A stretch of DNA of 64,000 nt, from the NCBI GenBank assembly GCA_036478595.1, contig JAZGEF010000073.1, positions 181,150-245,149 of the forward strand. Direction: 5' to 3'. Under the pieces are notes generated by a model. It was not told the origin of the DNA. It made no database searches and saw only the letters and a program-made list of their open reading frames with translations. How positions within the stretch are numbered: the stretch's first letter is position 1; the number at the start of each line of letters is the position of its first letter. The position numbers were made by a program, and so were the translations under genes. This DNA comes from Granulosicoccus sp036478595. GTDB taxonomy: Bacteria; Pseudomonadota; Gammaproteobacteria; Granulosicoccales; Granulosicoccaceae. Positions 9,182 through 18,034 of the stretch are shown here, piece after piece.

Positions 9182-9199
9182 AATGAACGTTCGTTCATT
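9182..9199. promoter_or_regulatory. inverted repeat, probable TetR operator
   Basis: AATGAACG-TT-CGTTCATT is a perfect inverted repeat with 8-bp arms and a 2-bp centre. It lies between the divergent regulator (start 9122 or 9098) and the gene at 9220. Size, symmetry and place are those of a TetR-family operator. Binding is inferred. Confidence 0.7.
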
Positions 9200-9219
9200 A
9201 TATTATTCAAAGCCCTGCG

Positions 9220-9402
9220 ATGAAAATGCAAAAACATTGGTATCTCGGATTTCTCGGTTTGGTGGCGTTGTACAAACTCCCTACATTATGGGCTGCAATT
9301 AATGGAGCGGGACACTGGATGGGTTTTTCGGGTGTTCTCTGGTTTTTCTGGTTCTTCTACTTTGTACCAGGCACCGAAATAGACACGGAAGCGGGGCAAT
9401 AA
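9220..9402 (+). CDS. small hydrophobic membrane protein
   Basis: 60 residues, tryptophan- and phenylalanine-rich, with two probable membrane segments (about 8-25 and 32-50) and a short acidic tail (GTEIDTEAGQ). I recognise no family. It lies directly downstream of the palindromic operator and 6 bp upstream of the hydroxylase gene, so it is probably the first gene of that operon and may assist or accompany the enzyme in the membrane. Confidence 0.6.
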   Translation: MKMQKHWYLGFLGLVALYKLPTLWAAINGAGHWMGFSGVLWFFWFFYFVPGTEIDTEAGQ

Positions 9403-9408
9403 CAACAG

Positions 9409-10302
9409 ATGGAAGACTTTCTCAAGATAATCGACTATTTAGCGTCACTGTTTGAATCTCATCAAATTATGCTGGTTGTGACGACGCTTTTCGTCATCAA
9501 CTTGAGCATAACTTTGTTCGAAATTGTGCTCGATTTGGTTACAAAAAAGGAGCGTCGTTGGAGCGATACCCTAGCGAACTGCGCGCTCTTTGTTGTACAT
9601 CAAGTCACTGAAAAGACAGCTTTTGCCTCGTTGGGCTTTGTGGGCTTGCTTCCTTTTTTTGCCCTCGCTCCACTACACATCCCAATGAACGCCTGGACTT
9701 GGGTGTTGGCCTTGCTAGCGGCTGATTTCACTTATTACTGGATGCACCGCTTTGAACACGAACATCGGATTCTATGGGCTTGCCACAGTGTCCATCACAG
9801 CTCAGAGGACTACAACCTCACTGTAGGTTTCCGTTTAAGCGTGGTAGAAGGTTTTTTCGAATGGGCATTTTTAATCCCGATGATTCTAATTGGCTTCAAT
9901 CCGTTTCAGGCAATCGTAGCGCTTGTCCTTGTCGCGCAATATCAACATTGGATTCATACCGAACGGGTAAATCGACTAGGTTGGTTCGATGAGGTGTTCA
10001 ATACTCCCTCTGTGCACCGGGTACATCATGGGTCAAATCGACAGTATCTCGATAAAAACTACGGTGGAATTTTAATGATATGGGACAAGCTCTTTGGCAC
10101 ATTTGCTCGCGAAGAAGATGAGGTTATTTACGGACTCACGCGTAACATTCACACCAACAATCCGATCGAGATTACTTTCACCGAGTTTGGCAACATCTGG
10201 AAAGACGTAAAAAAATGTCGAACAATGAGGGATAAGCTGCAGATTATATTTGGCGGCCTATCTTGGCGTCCTGAATATTTTTCCAAGCGAAAGATAAATT
10301 GA
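9409..10302 (+). CDS. sterol desaturase / fatty acid hydroxylase superfamily membrane enzyme
   Basis: A 297-residue membrane di-iron protein. The histidine clusters of the superfamily are present: HRFEHE near residue 122, HSVHHSSE near 133, and HRVHH near 204, with HWIHTE between. About four to five hydrophobic segments surround them (for example IMLVVTTLFVINLSITLFEIVL). Members hydroxylate or desaturate lipids using oxygen and an electron donor; the lipid substrate here is unknown. Divergent control by the TetR gene suggests that a lipid or toxic hydrophobic compound induces it. Confidence 0.9.
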   Translation: MEDFLKIIDYLASLFESHQIMLVVTTLFVINLSITLFEIVLDLVTKKERRWSDTLANCALFVVHQVTEKTAFASLGFVGLLPFFALAPLHIPMNAWTWVLALLAADFTYYWMHRFEHEHRILWACHSVHHSSEDYNLTVGFRLSVVEGFFEWAFLIPMILIGFNPFQAIVALVLVAQYQHWIHTERVNRLGWFDEVFNTPSVHRVHHGSNRQYLDKNYGGILMIWDKLFGTFAREEDEVIYGLTRNIHTNNPIEITFTEFGNIWKDVKKCRTMRDKLQIIFGGLSWRPEYFSKRKIN

Positions 10303-10622
10303 TTTTTACGAGGCCGTTACTGCTTCGGCTCGTTCGTTAGCTCATTTATACGTGCCATTTTTCTCCAAAGTGGACTGCCATAAAAAACACTAGATAAGGC
10401 CGCTTTGAAGGGTTTCAACACCAATTATTTCGCCTAATTGGAAGAAGTACGTATTGATAGGAGATAAAGTCACCTCCGCGTAGGAAACCGCGGCTGAGTG
10501 TTGTGGTGTGCGAGTTGGCATTGAAGCCAATGCTTTGGGGATTTGATTGATGCGGTCAGTCGATTTTCGGAGTAAAACAGATTTGGAATTCTGCCCCAGC
10601 CGGTGCTCATAATAGTTGGCAA
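10303..10622. other. intergenic stretch without a recognisable gene
   Basis: About 320 bp between the hydroxylase stop and the SDR remnant. I see no coding frame of useful length. The only structure noted is a short hairpin-like CCGCG...CGCGG near 10477-10494. It may contain further decayed sequence from the loss of the SDR gene. Confidence 0.4.
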
Positions 10623-10990
10623 TCAGTGGCGGATCATTCTAAATGGTCCGTTGGGATTGGTTTCGATAACTGCATTGCAATCATCTTCGCTGTGCCCACA
10701 TTTTGTTTGATGAACGCTTATACCAGCTGAATTAACAAAAATATCAACTTGGCCAAACGTCTCTTTCACCAAGTGGGTAAATTGCTCAACAGAAACCGGC
10801 TGACAAACATCTAGTTGGCCTGTCAGGTAGCCGGTATTTTTATATGTGAATATTCTTCAGGCTTTCGTCGGCCACCAACTGCCACCTTTGCACTTCGCTG
10901 CGCCAATACGCGAGCAACTTCTAATCCGATGCCAGAAGTGCCGCCAGTAATAATGGCGACTTTATTTTTATGCCAAAACTCTTTGGTCAT
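10623..10990 (-). pseudogene. decayed short-chain dehydrogenase/reductase
   Basis: Reading from 10990 the frame gives MTKEFWHKNKVAIITGGTSG followed by IGLEVARVLAQRSAKVAVGGRRKPEE, the NAD(P)-binding N-terminus of an SDR with its TGGTSGIG motif. It hits a stop near 10825. The sequence resumes in another frame (LDVCQPVSVEQFTHLVKETF, then GQVDIFVNSAGISV), the next conserved SDR segment around the NNAG-like motif (here NSAG), and ends at 10623 about half way through a normal SDR. A frameshift, internal loss and a missing catalytic YxxxK region show it is non-functional. Its start is 6 bp from the proS stop. Confidence 0.85.
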
Positions 10991-10995
10991 AAACT

Positions 10996-12696
10996 TTAAG
11001 CCGAAACCCCTAACTTACTCAGCGCATCACCAATATCAATAATCTCAGCTTCGCTTTCACGCCGGCCTTTGTATTCAAGTTGATTATTGGCGATATGTTT
11101 TTCGCTTACTACAAAACGATGCGGTATGCCGATGAGTTCCATGTCGGCAAACATAACACCAGGGCGTAGTGGCCTGTCATCAAACAGAACATCCACTCCC
11201 GCTTCTTTCATTGTTTTGTATAAGGCTGTCGCGGCGGCTTTTACCGTTTCGGATTTAGCCATATGTATTGGTGAGATGACCGCGGTAAAAGGTGCAATTG
11301 CATCAGGCCAGATAATACCTTTAGTGTCGTTATTTTGTTCAATTGCTGCTGCAGCGGTGCGCGTGATGCCGATACCGTAGCAACCCATGTGCATGTTTTG
11401 CATTTCGCCGTTTTCATCAGGTATCGCGGCTTTCATGGCTTCGCTGTATGTGGTGCCGAGTTGGAAAATATGGCCAACCTCTATGCCGCGCACAATTTTA
11501 ATTTCGCCCTTGCCCGTTGGGCTTGGGTCGCCATCAACCACGTTGCGTATATCCGCAACCACTGGTTCTGGTAGATCGCGTACCCAGTTAACGCCCTGCA
11601 AGTGCTTGCCGTTTTCGTTAGCGCCGCAAACGAAATCACTCATTGCCGCGGCATCGCCATCAGCGATCACTGGGATCGTTAAGCCTACAGGGCCTAGTGA
11701 GCCTGCATCGCAATTAGCCGCTTCGCGAATATCTTTGGCATCGGCAAACGTTAACGGTGTGAGCACAGCTTCGAGGTGCTCAGCTTTGATTTCGTTTAAC
11801 TGATGATCTCCACGAATTATCAGTGCAACCACTGGTGTGTTACTACCTTTAACCAATAAGGTTTTCATGGTTTTCGTAACATCAACTTTTAACGCTTCAG
11901 TGAGTTGATCGATGCTGTGTACTTTTGGTGTATCAACTGATTCCATTTCTGCTGTTGCAGCATCTCGAGTGGCGATACTTACAGCTGCGGCTTTTTCGAC
12001 GTTAGCGGCAAAATCGTCGCCAGTTGAATAAGCCAGTGTATCTTCGCCACTATCTGCAAGTACGTGAAACTCGCGTGACTTTGCGCCACCGATGCTGCCG
12101 CTGTCGGCATCTACTGGTCGGTATTCCAAACCAACGCGATCAAACACGGCGCAATAGGCAGTGTGCATATCGTCAAATGTTTGTTCTAACGATTCTTTGC
12201 TTAGGTGGAATGAGTAAGCATCTTTCATGATGAATTCGCGTGAACGCATCACACCAAAGCGTGGGCGTATCTCATCGCGAAACTTAGTTTGGATTTGATA
12301 AAAATTCATTGGCATTTGGCGATAGCTACGTAGCTCACGCCTAGCGATGTCGGTTACAACCTCTTCGTGAGTTGGGCCAACACAATATTCACGATCGTGT
12401 CGATCAGTGAGGCGCAGTAGTTCAGGCCCGTATTTTTCCCATCGCCCCGATTCTTGCCAAAGTTCGGCTGGGTGGATCGCAGGCATGATTAGTTCTACGC
12501 CACCGGCTCGGTCCATCTCTTCGCGCACGATTGCTTCGATTTTGCGGATTACCCGCAAACCCATCGGCATCCAGCTGTAGAGACCAGAGGCCAGTCGGCG
12601 GATAAGGCCAGCTCTGAGCATTAACTGATGGCTGACGATCTCAGCATCAGCTGGGGTTTCTTTGCTGGTGGATATATGAAATTGGCTGGCGCGCAT
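10996..12696 (-). CDS. proS: prolyl-tRNA synthetase
   Basis: ProS charges tRNA-Pro with proline. The product, 566 residues from ATG 12696 (MRASQFHISTSKETPADAEI), is the bacterial-type enzyme with an inserted editing domain. It shows motif 1 (RKIEAIVREEMDRAGG), motif 2 (FRDEIRPRFGVMRSREFIMKDA), the YbaK-like editing insertion at about residues 220-380, motif 3 (GCYGIGITRTAAAAIEQ) and the anticodon-binding C-terminus. An in-frame start 13 codons upstream is less likely. The decayed SDR gene lies just downstream on the same strand. Confidence 0.96.
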   Translation of the reverse strand: MRASQFHISTSKETPADAEIVSHQLMLRAGLIRRLASGLYSWMPMGLRVIRKIEAIVREEMDRAGGVELIMPAIHPAELWQESGRWEKYGPELLRLTDRHDREYCVGPTHEEVVTDIARRELRSYRQMPMNFYQIQTKFRDEIRPRFGVMRSREFIMKDAYSFHLSKESLEQTFDDMHTAYCAVFDRVGLEYRPVDADSGSIGGAKSREFHVLADSGEDTLAYSTGDDFAANVEKAAAVSIATRDAATAEMESVDTPKVHSIDQLTEALKVDVTKTMKTLLVKGSNTPVVALIIRGDHQLNEIKAEHLEAVLTPLTFADAKDIREAANCDAGSLGPVGLTIPVIADGDAAAMSDFVCGANENGKHLQGVNWVRDLPEPVVADIRNVVDGDPSPTGKGEIKIVRGIEVGHIFQLGTTYSEAMKAAIPDENGEMQNMHMGCYGIGITRTAAAAIEQNNDTKGIIWPDAIAPFTAVISPIHMAKSETVKAAATALYKTMKEAGVDVLFDDRPLRPGVMFADMELIGIPHRFVVSEKHIANNQLEYKGRRESEAEIIDIGDALSKLGVSA

Positions 12697-12807
12697 AGCC
12701 CTAACTCTATTGATTGAGCCTCGAGTATAAGCCACGGGCCGCGTAGCTGTAACGGTTCCTGTATTCTGTCTTCCAGTGAGTGGCCAAATTACGGATCCTA
12801 CAAATCT

Positions 12808-13716
12808 ATGTCTGATCGACGATTACAAGTTTTTCATACTGTGGCGGGAGTATTGAGCTTTACACGCGCAGCTGAAATTCTCAACATGACTCAGCCAGCC
12901 GTGACTCACCAGATCCGTCAATTAGAAGCTGATTTTAATACCCGATTATTTGATCGCGCCAACAATCGGATCAGCTTGACGGACGCTGGTAAGAAGGTTC
13001 TCGAATATGCAGACCGGATTATTGCCTTGTATGGCGAAATGGATGTTGCGGTTAAAACACTCACCGGCGATACCACAGGTTTAGTTACGCTGGGGGCCAG
13101 TACAACGATTGCCGAATATATGTTGCCAGGCCTGTTGGGCGATTTTCAACAACAGTTCCCGCAGGTACAAATGCGCTTGCGTGTTGCCAACACCGATGCC
13201 GTGGTGAGCATGGTGGCTGATAATTCAATTGATTTGGGTGTTGTTGAGGGTGAGGTTAATAGTCAATTATTGTTAGTGGAGCATTGCCAGTTTGATGAAC
13301 TGATAGTTGCGGTACCACCCAATCATGATCTAGCCCACAAGACTGAAATCAAACCTACTGAGCTGCTCAATCACCCGTTTATATTTCGTGAGGATGGTTC
13401 AGGCACACGAACCGTAATAGCAGCCTATCTTGAAGAACACAAGCTTCATGAAGACCAACTTAATCAACCATTCGAATTAGGCAGCACTGAAGCCATCAAG
13501 GGTGCTGTGCAAGCCGGCATGGGTATATCGATCGTGTCGCGAGCTGCCATGAGTAAAGAAGTTGGTTTAGAAATGCTGAAGGCAATACCGCTGTCGCCAC
13601 CGTTGGTCAGGCGCTTTTATTTTGTGCGCCAGCGCCAGCCGTTCCGGACACACTTAATGGACGAATTGTTTCAATTTGCCAGGCGTTACTGCGGGTCTGA
13701 TGAATCGAAAGGTTGA
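12808..13716 (+). CDS. LysR-type transcriptional regulator, CysL/YeiE-like
   Basis: 302 residues with the LysR winged helix at the N-terminus (VFHTVAGVLSFTRAAEILNM then TQPAVTHQIRQLEADF) and a periplasmic-binding-like effector domain beginning near LVTLGASTTIAEYMLPGLL. The phrases LGASTTIAEYMLP and FIFREDGSGTR are typical of the CysL/YeiE/CbbR branch, whose members respond to small anions or metabolic intermediates. It is divergent from proS. No obvious target gene lies beside it, so the regulon is unknown. Confidence 0.9.
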   Translation: MSDRRLQVFHTVAGVLSFTRAAEILNMTQPAVTHQIRQLEADFNTRLFDRANNRISLTDAGKKVLEYADRIIALYGEMDVAVKTLTGDTTGLVTLGASTTIAEYMLPGLLGDFQQQFPQVQMRLRVANTDAVVSMVADNSIDLGVVEGEVNSQLLLVEHCQFDELIVAVPPNHDLAHKTEIKPTELLNHPFIFREDGSGTRTVIAAYLEEHKLHEDQLNQPFELGSTEAIKGAVQAGMGISIVSRAAMSKEVGLEMLKAIPLSPPLVRRFYFVRQRQPFRTHLMDELFQFARRYCGSDESKG

Positions 13717-13762
13717 TTTCGAGGCTGTAATCCCATCTAATTCACCTTGTAGCCCTCGAAAA
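13717..13762. terminator. inverted repeat after the LysR gene, possible terminator
   Basis: TTTCGAGGCT at 13717-13726 pairs with AGCCCTCGAAA at 13751-13761 with one bulged base. It lies at the stop of the LysR gene. The loop is long (24 bases) and no T-run follows, so a terminator role is tentative. Confidence 0.35.
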
Positions 13763-13845
13763 TGGCAGCATGAGCACCAATATTGCTTTATTAATCAATC
13801 AGGTTAACGAGTTAGTTGACCGCAGCGCGATGGCATAATGCTCCA

Positions 13846-14985
13846 GTGAATAACCCAACGAGTCAATCACCCCAAACCACCACCGACCCTGTCGCGCCAG
13901 CCATGCTCGACATTATTCGTGATTGGTATAATCGTAATTTCTCAGACCCTCAAGCTGTCATTTTGTCGATGGTCCTATTGCTGGCGTTTGCCATGCTGTG
14001 GTTTTTTGGCGATATCCTGACGCCCGTATTGGTCGCGCTTGTACTGGCTTATTTGTTTGAAGGAATCGTTGCCATTATGGTGCGATGGGGTGCTCCGCGA
14101 ACGCTCTCTGTCATCGTGGTGCTGCTATTGTTCATCGCCTTCTCACTGATTATCTTTTTTGGTCTGTTGCCGGTGTTGTCACAGCAACTTACGCAAATGG
14201 TGCGTGAGCTACCGGGCATGATAGCCAAAGGTCAGGAGCAACTATTGCGTTTGCCTGAGATGTATCCCGACGTATTTACCGCTGAACAAATTACTGACCT
14301 GATTAACGAAGTACGAGCAGAAGCCGGAAGTATTGGCCAAAACATCCTCACGTTTTCGGTGGGTAGCTTGGGCACCTTGGTCATGATCACTATCTACGCG
14401 GTGTTAGTGCCGTTTATGGTGTTTTTCGCTTTAAAAGATAAAGACAAAATACTCGCCTGGGCAAATAAATTTGTTCCTCGTCGAAGTGAACTCTCATTTA
14501 AGGTGTGGCGAGACGTTGACCAAAAAATGGCTAACTATATTCGCGGCAAGGTTATTGAGATCGTTATTGTGTGGGTAGGCACCTACGTGATGTTTGCGCT
14601 GATGGGGTTGAACTACAGCCTATTGCTGAGTGCCCTTGTTGGCTTGTCCGTGATCATCCCCTATGTGGGTGCCGTGGTGGTTACCGTGCCGATTGTGCTC
14701 ATTGGGTTTTTCCAGTGGGGCTTCACCGCTCATTTAGGCTGGTTACTGCTGTTTTATCAAATCATTCAAGTACTCGATGGCAACGTATTGGTGCCGCTAC
14801 TGTTTTCTGAAGCCGTCAATATTCATCCACTGGCGATAATCGTTGCCGTGTTGTTTTTTGGTGGGCTATTTGGTGTGTGGGGCGTGTTTTTTGCGATTCC
14901 ACTGGCCACCTTGATACAGGCCGTATTTAATGCATGGCCGCGCCATGGCCACAGATCGGCTGACACGGCTGATGTACGCGGCTAA
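13846..14985 (+). CDS. AI-2E family transporter (PerM/YhhT-like permease)
   Basis: About 379 residues from a GTG at 13846; a TTG at 13816 is also in frame and cannot be excluded. It has about seven to eight membrane helices: a cluster near residues 40-110, a soluble helical region (QLTQMVRELPGMIAKGQEQL), then pairs of helices to the end (LVMITIYAVLVPFMVFFALKD, LLLSALVGLSVIIPYVGAVV). This is the UPF0118/AI-2E architecture. Members are assigned to autoinducer-2 export, Na+/H+ antiport or unknown roles, so substrate is open. It precedes dapA by 37 bp and may be co-transcribed with it. Confidence 0.88.
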   Translation: MNNPTSQSPQTTTDPVAPAMLDIIRDWYNRNFSDPQAVILSMVLLLAFAMLWFFGDILTPVLVALVLAYLFEGIVAIMVRWGAPRTLSVIVVLLLFIAFSLIIFFGLLPVLSQQLTQMVRELPGMIAKGQEQLLRLPEMYPDVFTAEQITDLINEVRAEAGSIGQNILTFSVGSLGTLVMITIYAVLVPFMVFFALKDKDKILAWANKFVPRRSELSFKVWRDVDQKMANYIRGKVIEIVIVWVGTYVMFALMGLNYSLLLSALVGLSVIIPYVGAVVVTVPIVLIGFFQWGFTAHLGWLLLFYQIIQVLDGNVLVPLLFSEAVNIHPLAIIVAVLFFGGLFGVWGVFFAIPLATLIQAVFNAWPRHGHRSADTADVRG

Positions 14986-15022
14986 AGCGTAGTAGTATGG
15001 CGCGTCGGATAGAGGGATAAAC

Positions 15023-15898
15023 ATGTTTCAAGGCAGCATAGTCGCAATTGTCACACCGATGCACGCGGATGGCAGCATCGACGAAGAGTCATTGGCCAAC
15101 TTGGTCGAGTTTCACATTGGATCAGGCACTCACGGCATTGTTGCTGTTGGTACCACTGGCGAATCCGCCACGCTGACCGTGGCTGAGCATGGTCATGTGA
15201 TCAAACGCATGGTTGAGATGGCTAACAAGCGTATTCCGATCATTGCAGGCACTGGTGCTAACTCAACAGCTGAAGCAATAGAGCTCACCACGCACGCTAA
15301 AAGTGTGGGCGCTGATGGTTGCCTGTTGGTTACGCCGTATTACAACAAGCCTACCCAAGAGGGCTTGTACCAGCACTTTGCTGCCATTGCGGCTGCAGTG
15401 GATATACCGCAAATTCTTTACAACGTGCCCGGCCGTACCTCTGTTGACATGAGCCCCGAAATAACGGCCCGACTATCATCAATAAAGAACATCGTCGGGA
15501 TCAAAGAAGCCATGGGTACGATTGAACGCATCAAGGAATTACTCGAACTGTGCGAGCGCGGTTTTAAGGTACTCACGGGTGATGATGCAACTGCGATGGA
15601 AAGCATGTTAGTGGGTGGGCATGGCGATATATCAGTGACGGCAAATGTTGTGCCTGCACAAATGGCTAAAATGTGTACAGCTGCGATGACGCATGATCGT
15701 TCGAAAGCTGAACTAATTGAAGCTAATATCAAAGATTTACATACGGATTTATTCTGCGAATCCAGCCCAATCCCAGTTAAATGGGCTTTACATAAGATGG
15801 GCCGCATACCTGCAGGCATACGTTTGCCGCTTACGCCATTTGCCGAAGAACATCACGAACGCGTTATTGCTGCATTGAAAAAGGCCGAGGCGCTTTAA
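15023..15898 (+). CDS. dapA: 4-hydroxy-tetrahydrodipicolinate synthase
   Basis: DapA condenses pyruvate with aspartate semialdehyde, the first committed step of lysine and diaminopimelate synthesis. The 291-residue TIM-barrel protein has the opening GSIVAIVTPM, the substrate loop GTTGESATL, the tyrosine region TPYYNKPTQEGLYQHF with the catalytic Tyr in YNVPGRT, and the Schiff-base lysine in VGIKEAMG near residue 161. Length matches E. coli DapA (292). It is followed by bamC, a conserved gammaproteobacterial pair. Confidence 0.97.
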   Translation: MFQGSIVAIVTPMHADGSIDEESLANLVEFHIGSGTHGIVAVGTTGESATLTVAEHGHVIKRMVEMANKRIPIIAGTGANSTAEAIELTTHAKSVGADGCLLVTPYYNKPTQEGLYQHFAAIAAAVDIPQILYNVPGRTSVDMSPEITARLSSIKNIVGIKEAMGTIERIKELLELCERGFKVLTGDDATAMESMLVGGHGDISVTANVVPAQMAKMCTAAMTHDRSKAELIEANIKDLHTDLFCESSPIPVKWALHKMGRIPAGIRLPLTPFAEEHHERVIAALKKAEAL

Positions 15899-15935
15899 AC
15901 AGCCTATAATCATGGGCTTTGGCACGTAGACAACA

Positions 15936-16916
15936 ATGATGCGCTCAAGCTCTTTTATCCTTATCAGCCTTTTGGCATTGTCCAGTGTGACTTTGCTTGG
16001 CGGATGTATTTCGATGGATCGCTTAGGCAGTCCTGAATCCGAATATAGTGCTTCTTCCGATAAAGCTAAGGTGCTTCAGGTACCACCTGATCTCACCGAC
16101 ATCAGCAATGGCGAGCAATTTATCTTGCCAGGTATTAGCGGCGATGCGCTCTCGCGCAACACGTTGCTGCCGGTATTTGAATCCGTAAAATTTGTTCGCA
16201 ATGGTGGTCAAAGTTGGCTCGAGATCGATCAGGCACCAGAAGAATTATGGCCAAGGCTGCTTGCGTTTACTCGTAAACAAAATTACACCGTCGCTCAAAC
16301 TCTTCCGGTATCGGGTGTTGTTGTCAGTGATTGGCGCACACTATCTGAAGGTGGTTTGCTTAAAGGTTTAATCGGTAAAGCGGCGTTTGTGCGTATCGCA
16401 TTTCGCCTCGAACGTGCAGGTAATGCGTCTCGCTTATTTGTTCGTGTGCAACAAGCTGATAAATCCTTCGTAAAAGACAACCCTGAAGCAAATTGGCCTG
16501 CCTCTGCACACGCACCCGAAAACACTAACCAGATACTTAGCGAGCTATTAGTGTTTTTTGGGATCGAGGAACAAAAAGCCAAAGGCATACTCAGTGACGC
16601 AACGGCCGCTAATTTATTAGATGATGCAACATTGCAAACTACTGCCGGAGGCAGTGTGCTTGTTATGCATAAGGGTTATCGCCCTAGTTTTAGATCCGTG
16701 AGTCAAGCCTTGGTAAATAATGGGTTTAAAGTGACACGAGCAGATATGGAGCGAGGGCAAGTTGAAGCCACTGCTAATGATGCAGCCTATGTTTTTGCTA
16801 TCTCGCCTGTGCATGTCAGTGCATCTAGAGTGTCGGTGATATCGGCCGCAGGGGAAAGGCTTGATGCTGCTACCGAGAAATCGGTACTGGATACGCTTCG
16901 ACAGCGACTTATCTAG
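15936..16916 (+). CDS. bamC: outer membrane assembly lipoprotein BamC
   Basis: BamC is an accessory lipoprotein of the BAM complex that inserts beta-barrels into the outer membrane. The 326-residue product has a lipoprotein signal with lipobox LLGG-C near residue 24, then the extended conserved stretch (VLQVPPDLTDIS) known to lie along BamD, and two helix-grip domains (SWLEIDQAPEELWPRLLAFT near 105; SVLVMHKGYRPSFRSVSQAL near 245). The position right after dapA supports it. Confidence 0.92.
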   Translation: MMRSSSFILISLLALSSVTLLGGCISMDRLGSPESEYSASSDKAKVLQVPPDLTDISNGEQFILPGISGDALSRNTLLPVFESVKFVRNGGQSWLEIDQAPEELWPRLLAFTRKQNYTVAQTLPVSGVVVSDWRTLSEGGLLKGLIGKAAFVRIAFRLERAGNASRLFVRVQQADKSFVKDNPEANWPASAHAPENTNQILSELLVFFGIEEQKAKGILSDATAANLLDDATLQTTAGGSVLVMHKGYRPSFRSVSQALVNNGFKVTRADMERGQVEATANDAAYVFAISPVHVSASRVSVISAAGERLDAATEKSVLDTLRQRLI

Positions 16917-16928
16917 GCCAGAATTGCC

Positions 16929-17726
16929 ATGTTGCATGTAGCCTCCTTGGGTAGCGGTAGTGGTGGTAACTCCACGGTTATCCGTACAGACAACACAACC
17001 TTGCTGCTCGATTGCGGCTTCACGCTTAAAGAAACAACCGCACGTTTATCGTTGTTGGGTTTGCACCCGGCTGATATCGATGCGGTGTTGATATCGCATG
17101 AGCATGGCGATCACGTTAAAGGCGTTGGTCCGTTGTCACGTAAATTTGCTACGCCAATATGGTTAACGCACGGCACCTACTCAAGCTTGCGTGATAATCG
17201 GTTTCACAAAATACAAATAATCGATGCGCACTCCAGTTGGCAAATAGGCGATATCGAGATAAACCCATTTCCTACGCCGCACGATGCGGCTGAGTCTTGT
17301 CAGTATATTTTCACGCATGACGAAGTTCGCTTTGCTTGCGTAACCGATCTGGGCGCCTGTACGCCGCACGTTATTTCGACGCTAGAAGGTATTAATAGTT
17401 TGATCGTAGAAACCAACTACGACAACGTGATGCTGGCTAATGGGCCATACCCATATAGTTTGCAACAACGAATAAAATCCAATTACGGGCACTTGGGCAA
17501 CGATCAGGGTGCAGATTTGGTGAAGCATTTGGACCACGCTGGTTTGCAGCATATTTTGCTTGGGCATATCAGTGAGCAAAACAATAGTGATCAAGTGGCG
17601 TACGACACCATGAAAAACCGCCTCGATGATGGCCATGAGCGCATTCACGTATTGGCGCAGCACAAACCCAGTGCGTGGTTTGCTGTTGGCGCGAAAGTAT
17701 CTTCAGAAGTGGCCGAACCGGCTTAA
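16929..17726 (+). CDS. MBL-fold metallo-hydrolase (YycJ/WalJ-like)
   Basis: 265 residues of metallo-beta-lactamase fold with the zinc motif HEHGDH (residues about 57-62), the opening SLGSGSGGNSTVI, and later GHLGNDQGADLV and LLGHISEQNN. The SGSxGN start is typical of the YycJ/WalJ family, whose members are putative phosphodiesterases or nucleases. It starts 12 bp after bamC and probably shares the dapA-bamC transcript. Substrate unknown. Confidence 0.88.
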   Translation: MLHVASLGSGSGGNSTVIRTDNTTLLLDCGFTLKETTARLSLLGLHPADIDAVLISHEHGDHVKGVGPLSRKFATPIWLTHGTYSSLRDNRFHKIQIIDAHSSWQIGDIEINPFPTPHDAAESCQYIFTHDEVRFACVTDLGACTPHVISTLEGINSLIVETNYDNVMLANGPYPYSLQQRIKSNYGHLGNDQGADLVKHLDHAGLQHILLGHISEQNNSDQVAYDTMKNRLDDGHERIHVLAQHKPSAWFAVGAKVSSEVAEPA

Positions 17727-17878
17727 GTTGCACAATTTTCGCTGAATTATCCAAGCTCCCCACCTTTATGAGTGGCAATACACCCGCCCTCATGCGCCCT
17801 CAAATAGCATCATCAGAATGTGTTTTAACGTCTCGCATTAGCCGATTATGTACTCATCAACTAATAGGTGAGATGATC

Positions 17879-18034
17879 ATGCAATTGATTAAGACGGAAC
17901 AGGTAACAAGCCGCACAACATCCGCTGCACCATCACTGCGTCCTGGTTTGTCTGTAGTTCAGATGAATGCCAATGGTCGACAAAAGCTACCGCGTAGTAA
18001 GGCGGTTGAAGAGGCGGCAAAACGAACCGGTTAA
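17879..18034 (+). CDS. short hypothetical protein
   Basis: A 51-residue frame starts at ATG 17879, five bases after a good AGGTGAG ribosome-binding site; ATG 17873 is also in frame. The product is basic and polar (ends SKAVEEAAKRTG) with no membrane segment. It would end with a 4-bp convergent overlap with the response regulator gene. It is the only coding candidate in the roughly 300-bp gap 17727-18030. No homolog is recognised. Confidence 0.4.
   Translation: MQLIKTEQVTSRTTSAAPSLRPGLSVVQMNANGRQKLPRSKAVEEAAKRTG

Noticed and set aside
13811..13840. TTGACC / CATAAT promoter before the AI-2E family gene
   Set aside because: The two hexamer-like elements are only 12 bp apart, too close for a sigma-70 promoter.
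17675..17878. Longer version (119 codons) of the small frame after the MBL gene
   Set aside because: The upstream part overlaps the conserved end of the MBL hydrolase and its sequence is unlike a protein; only the part after the RBS at 17867 is plausible.
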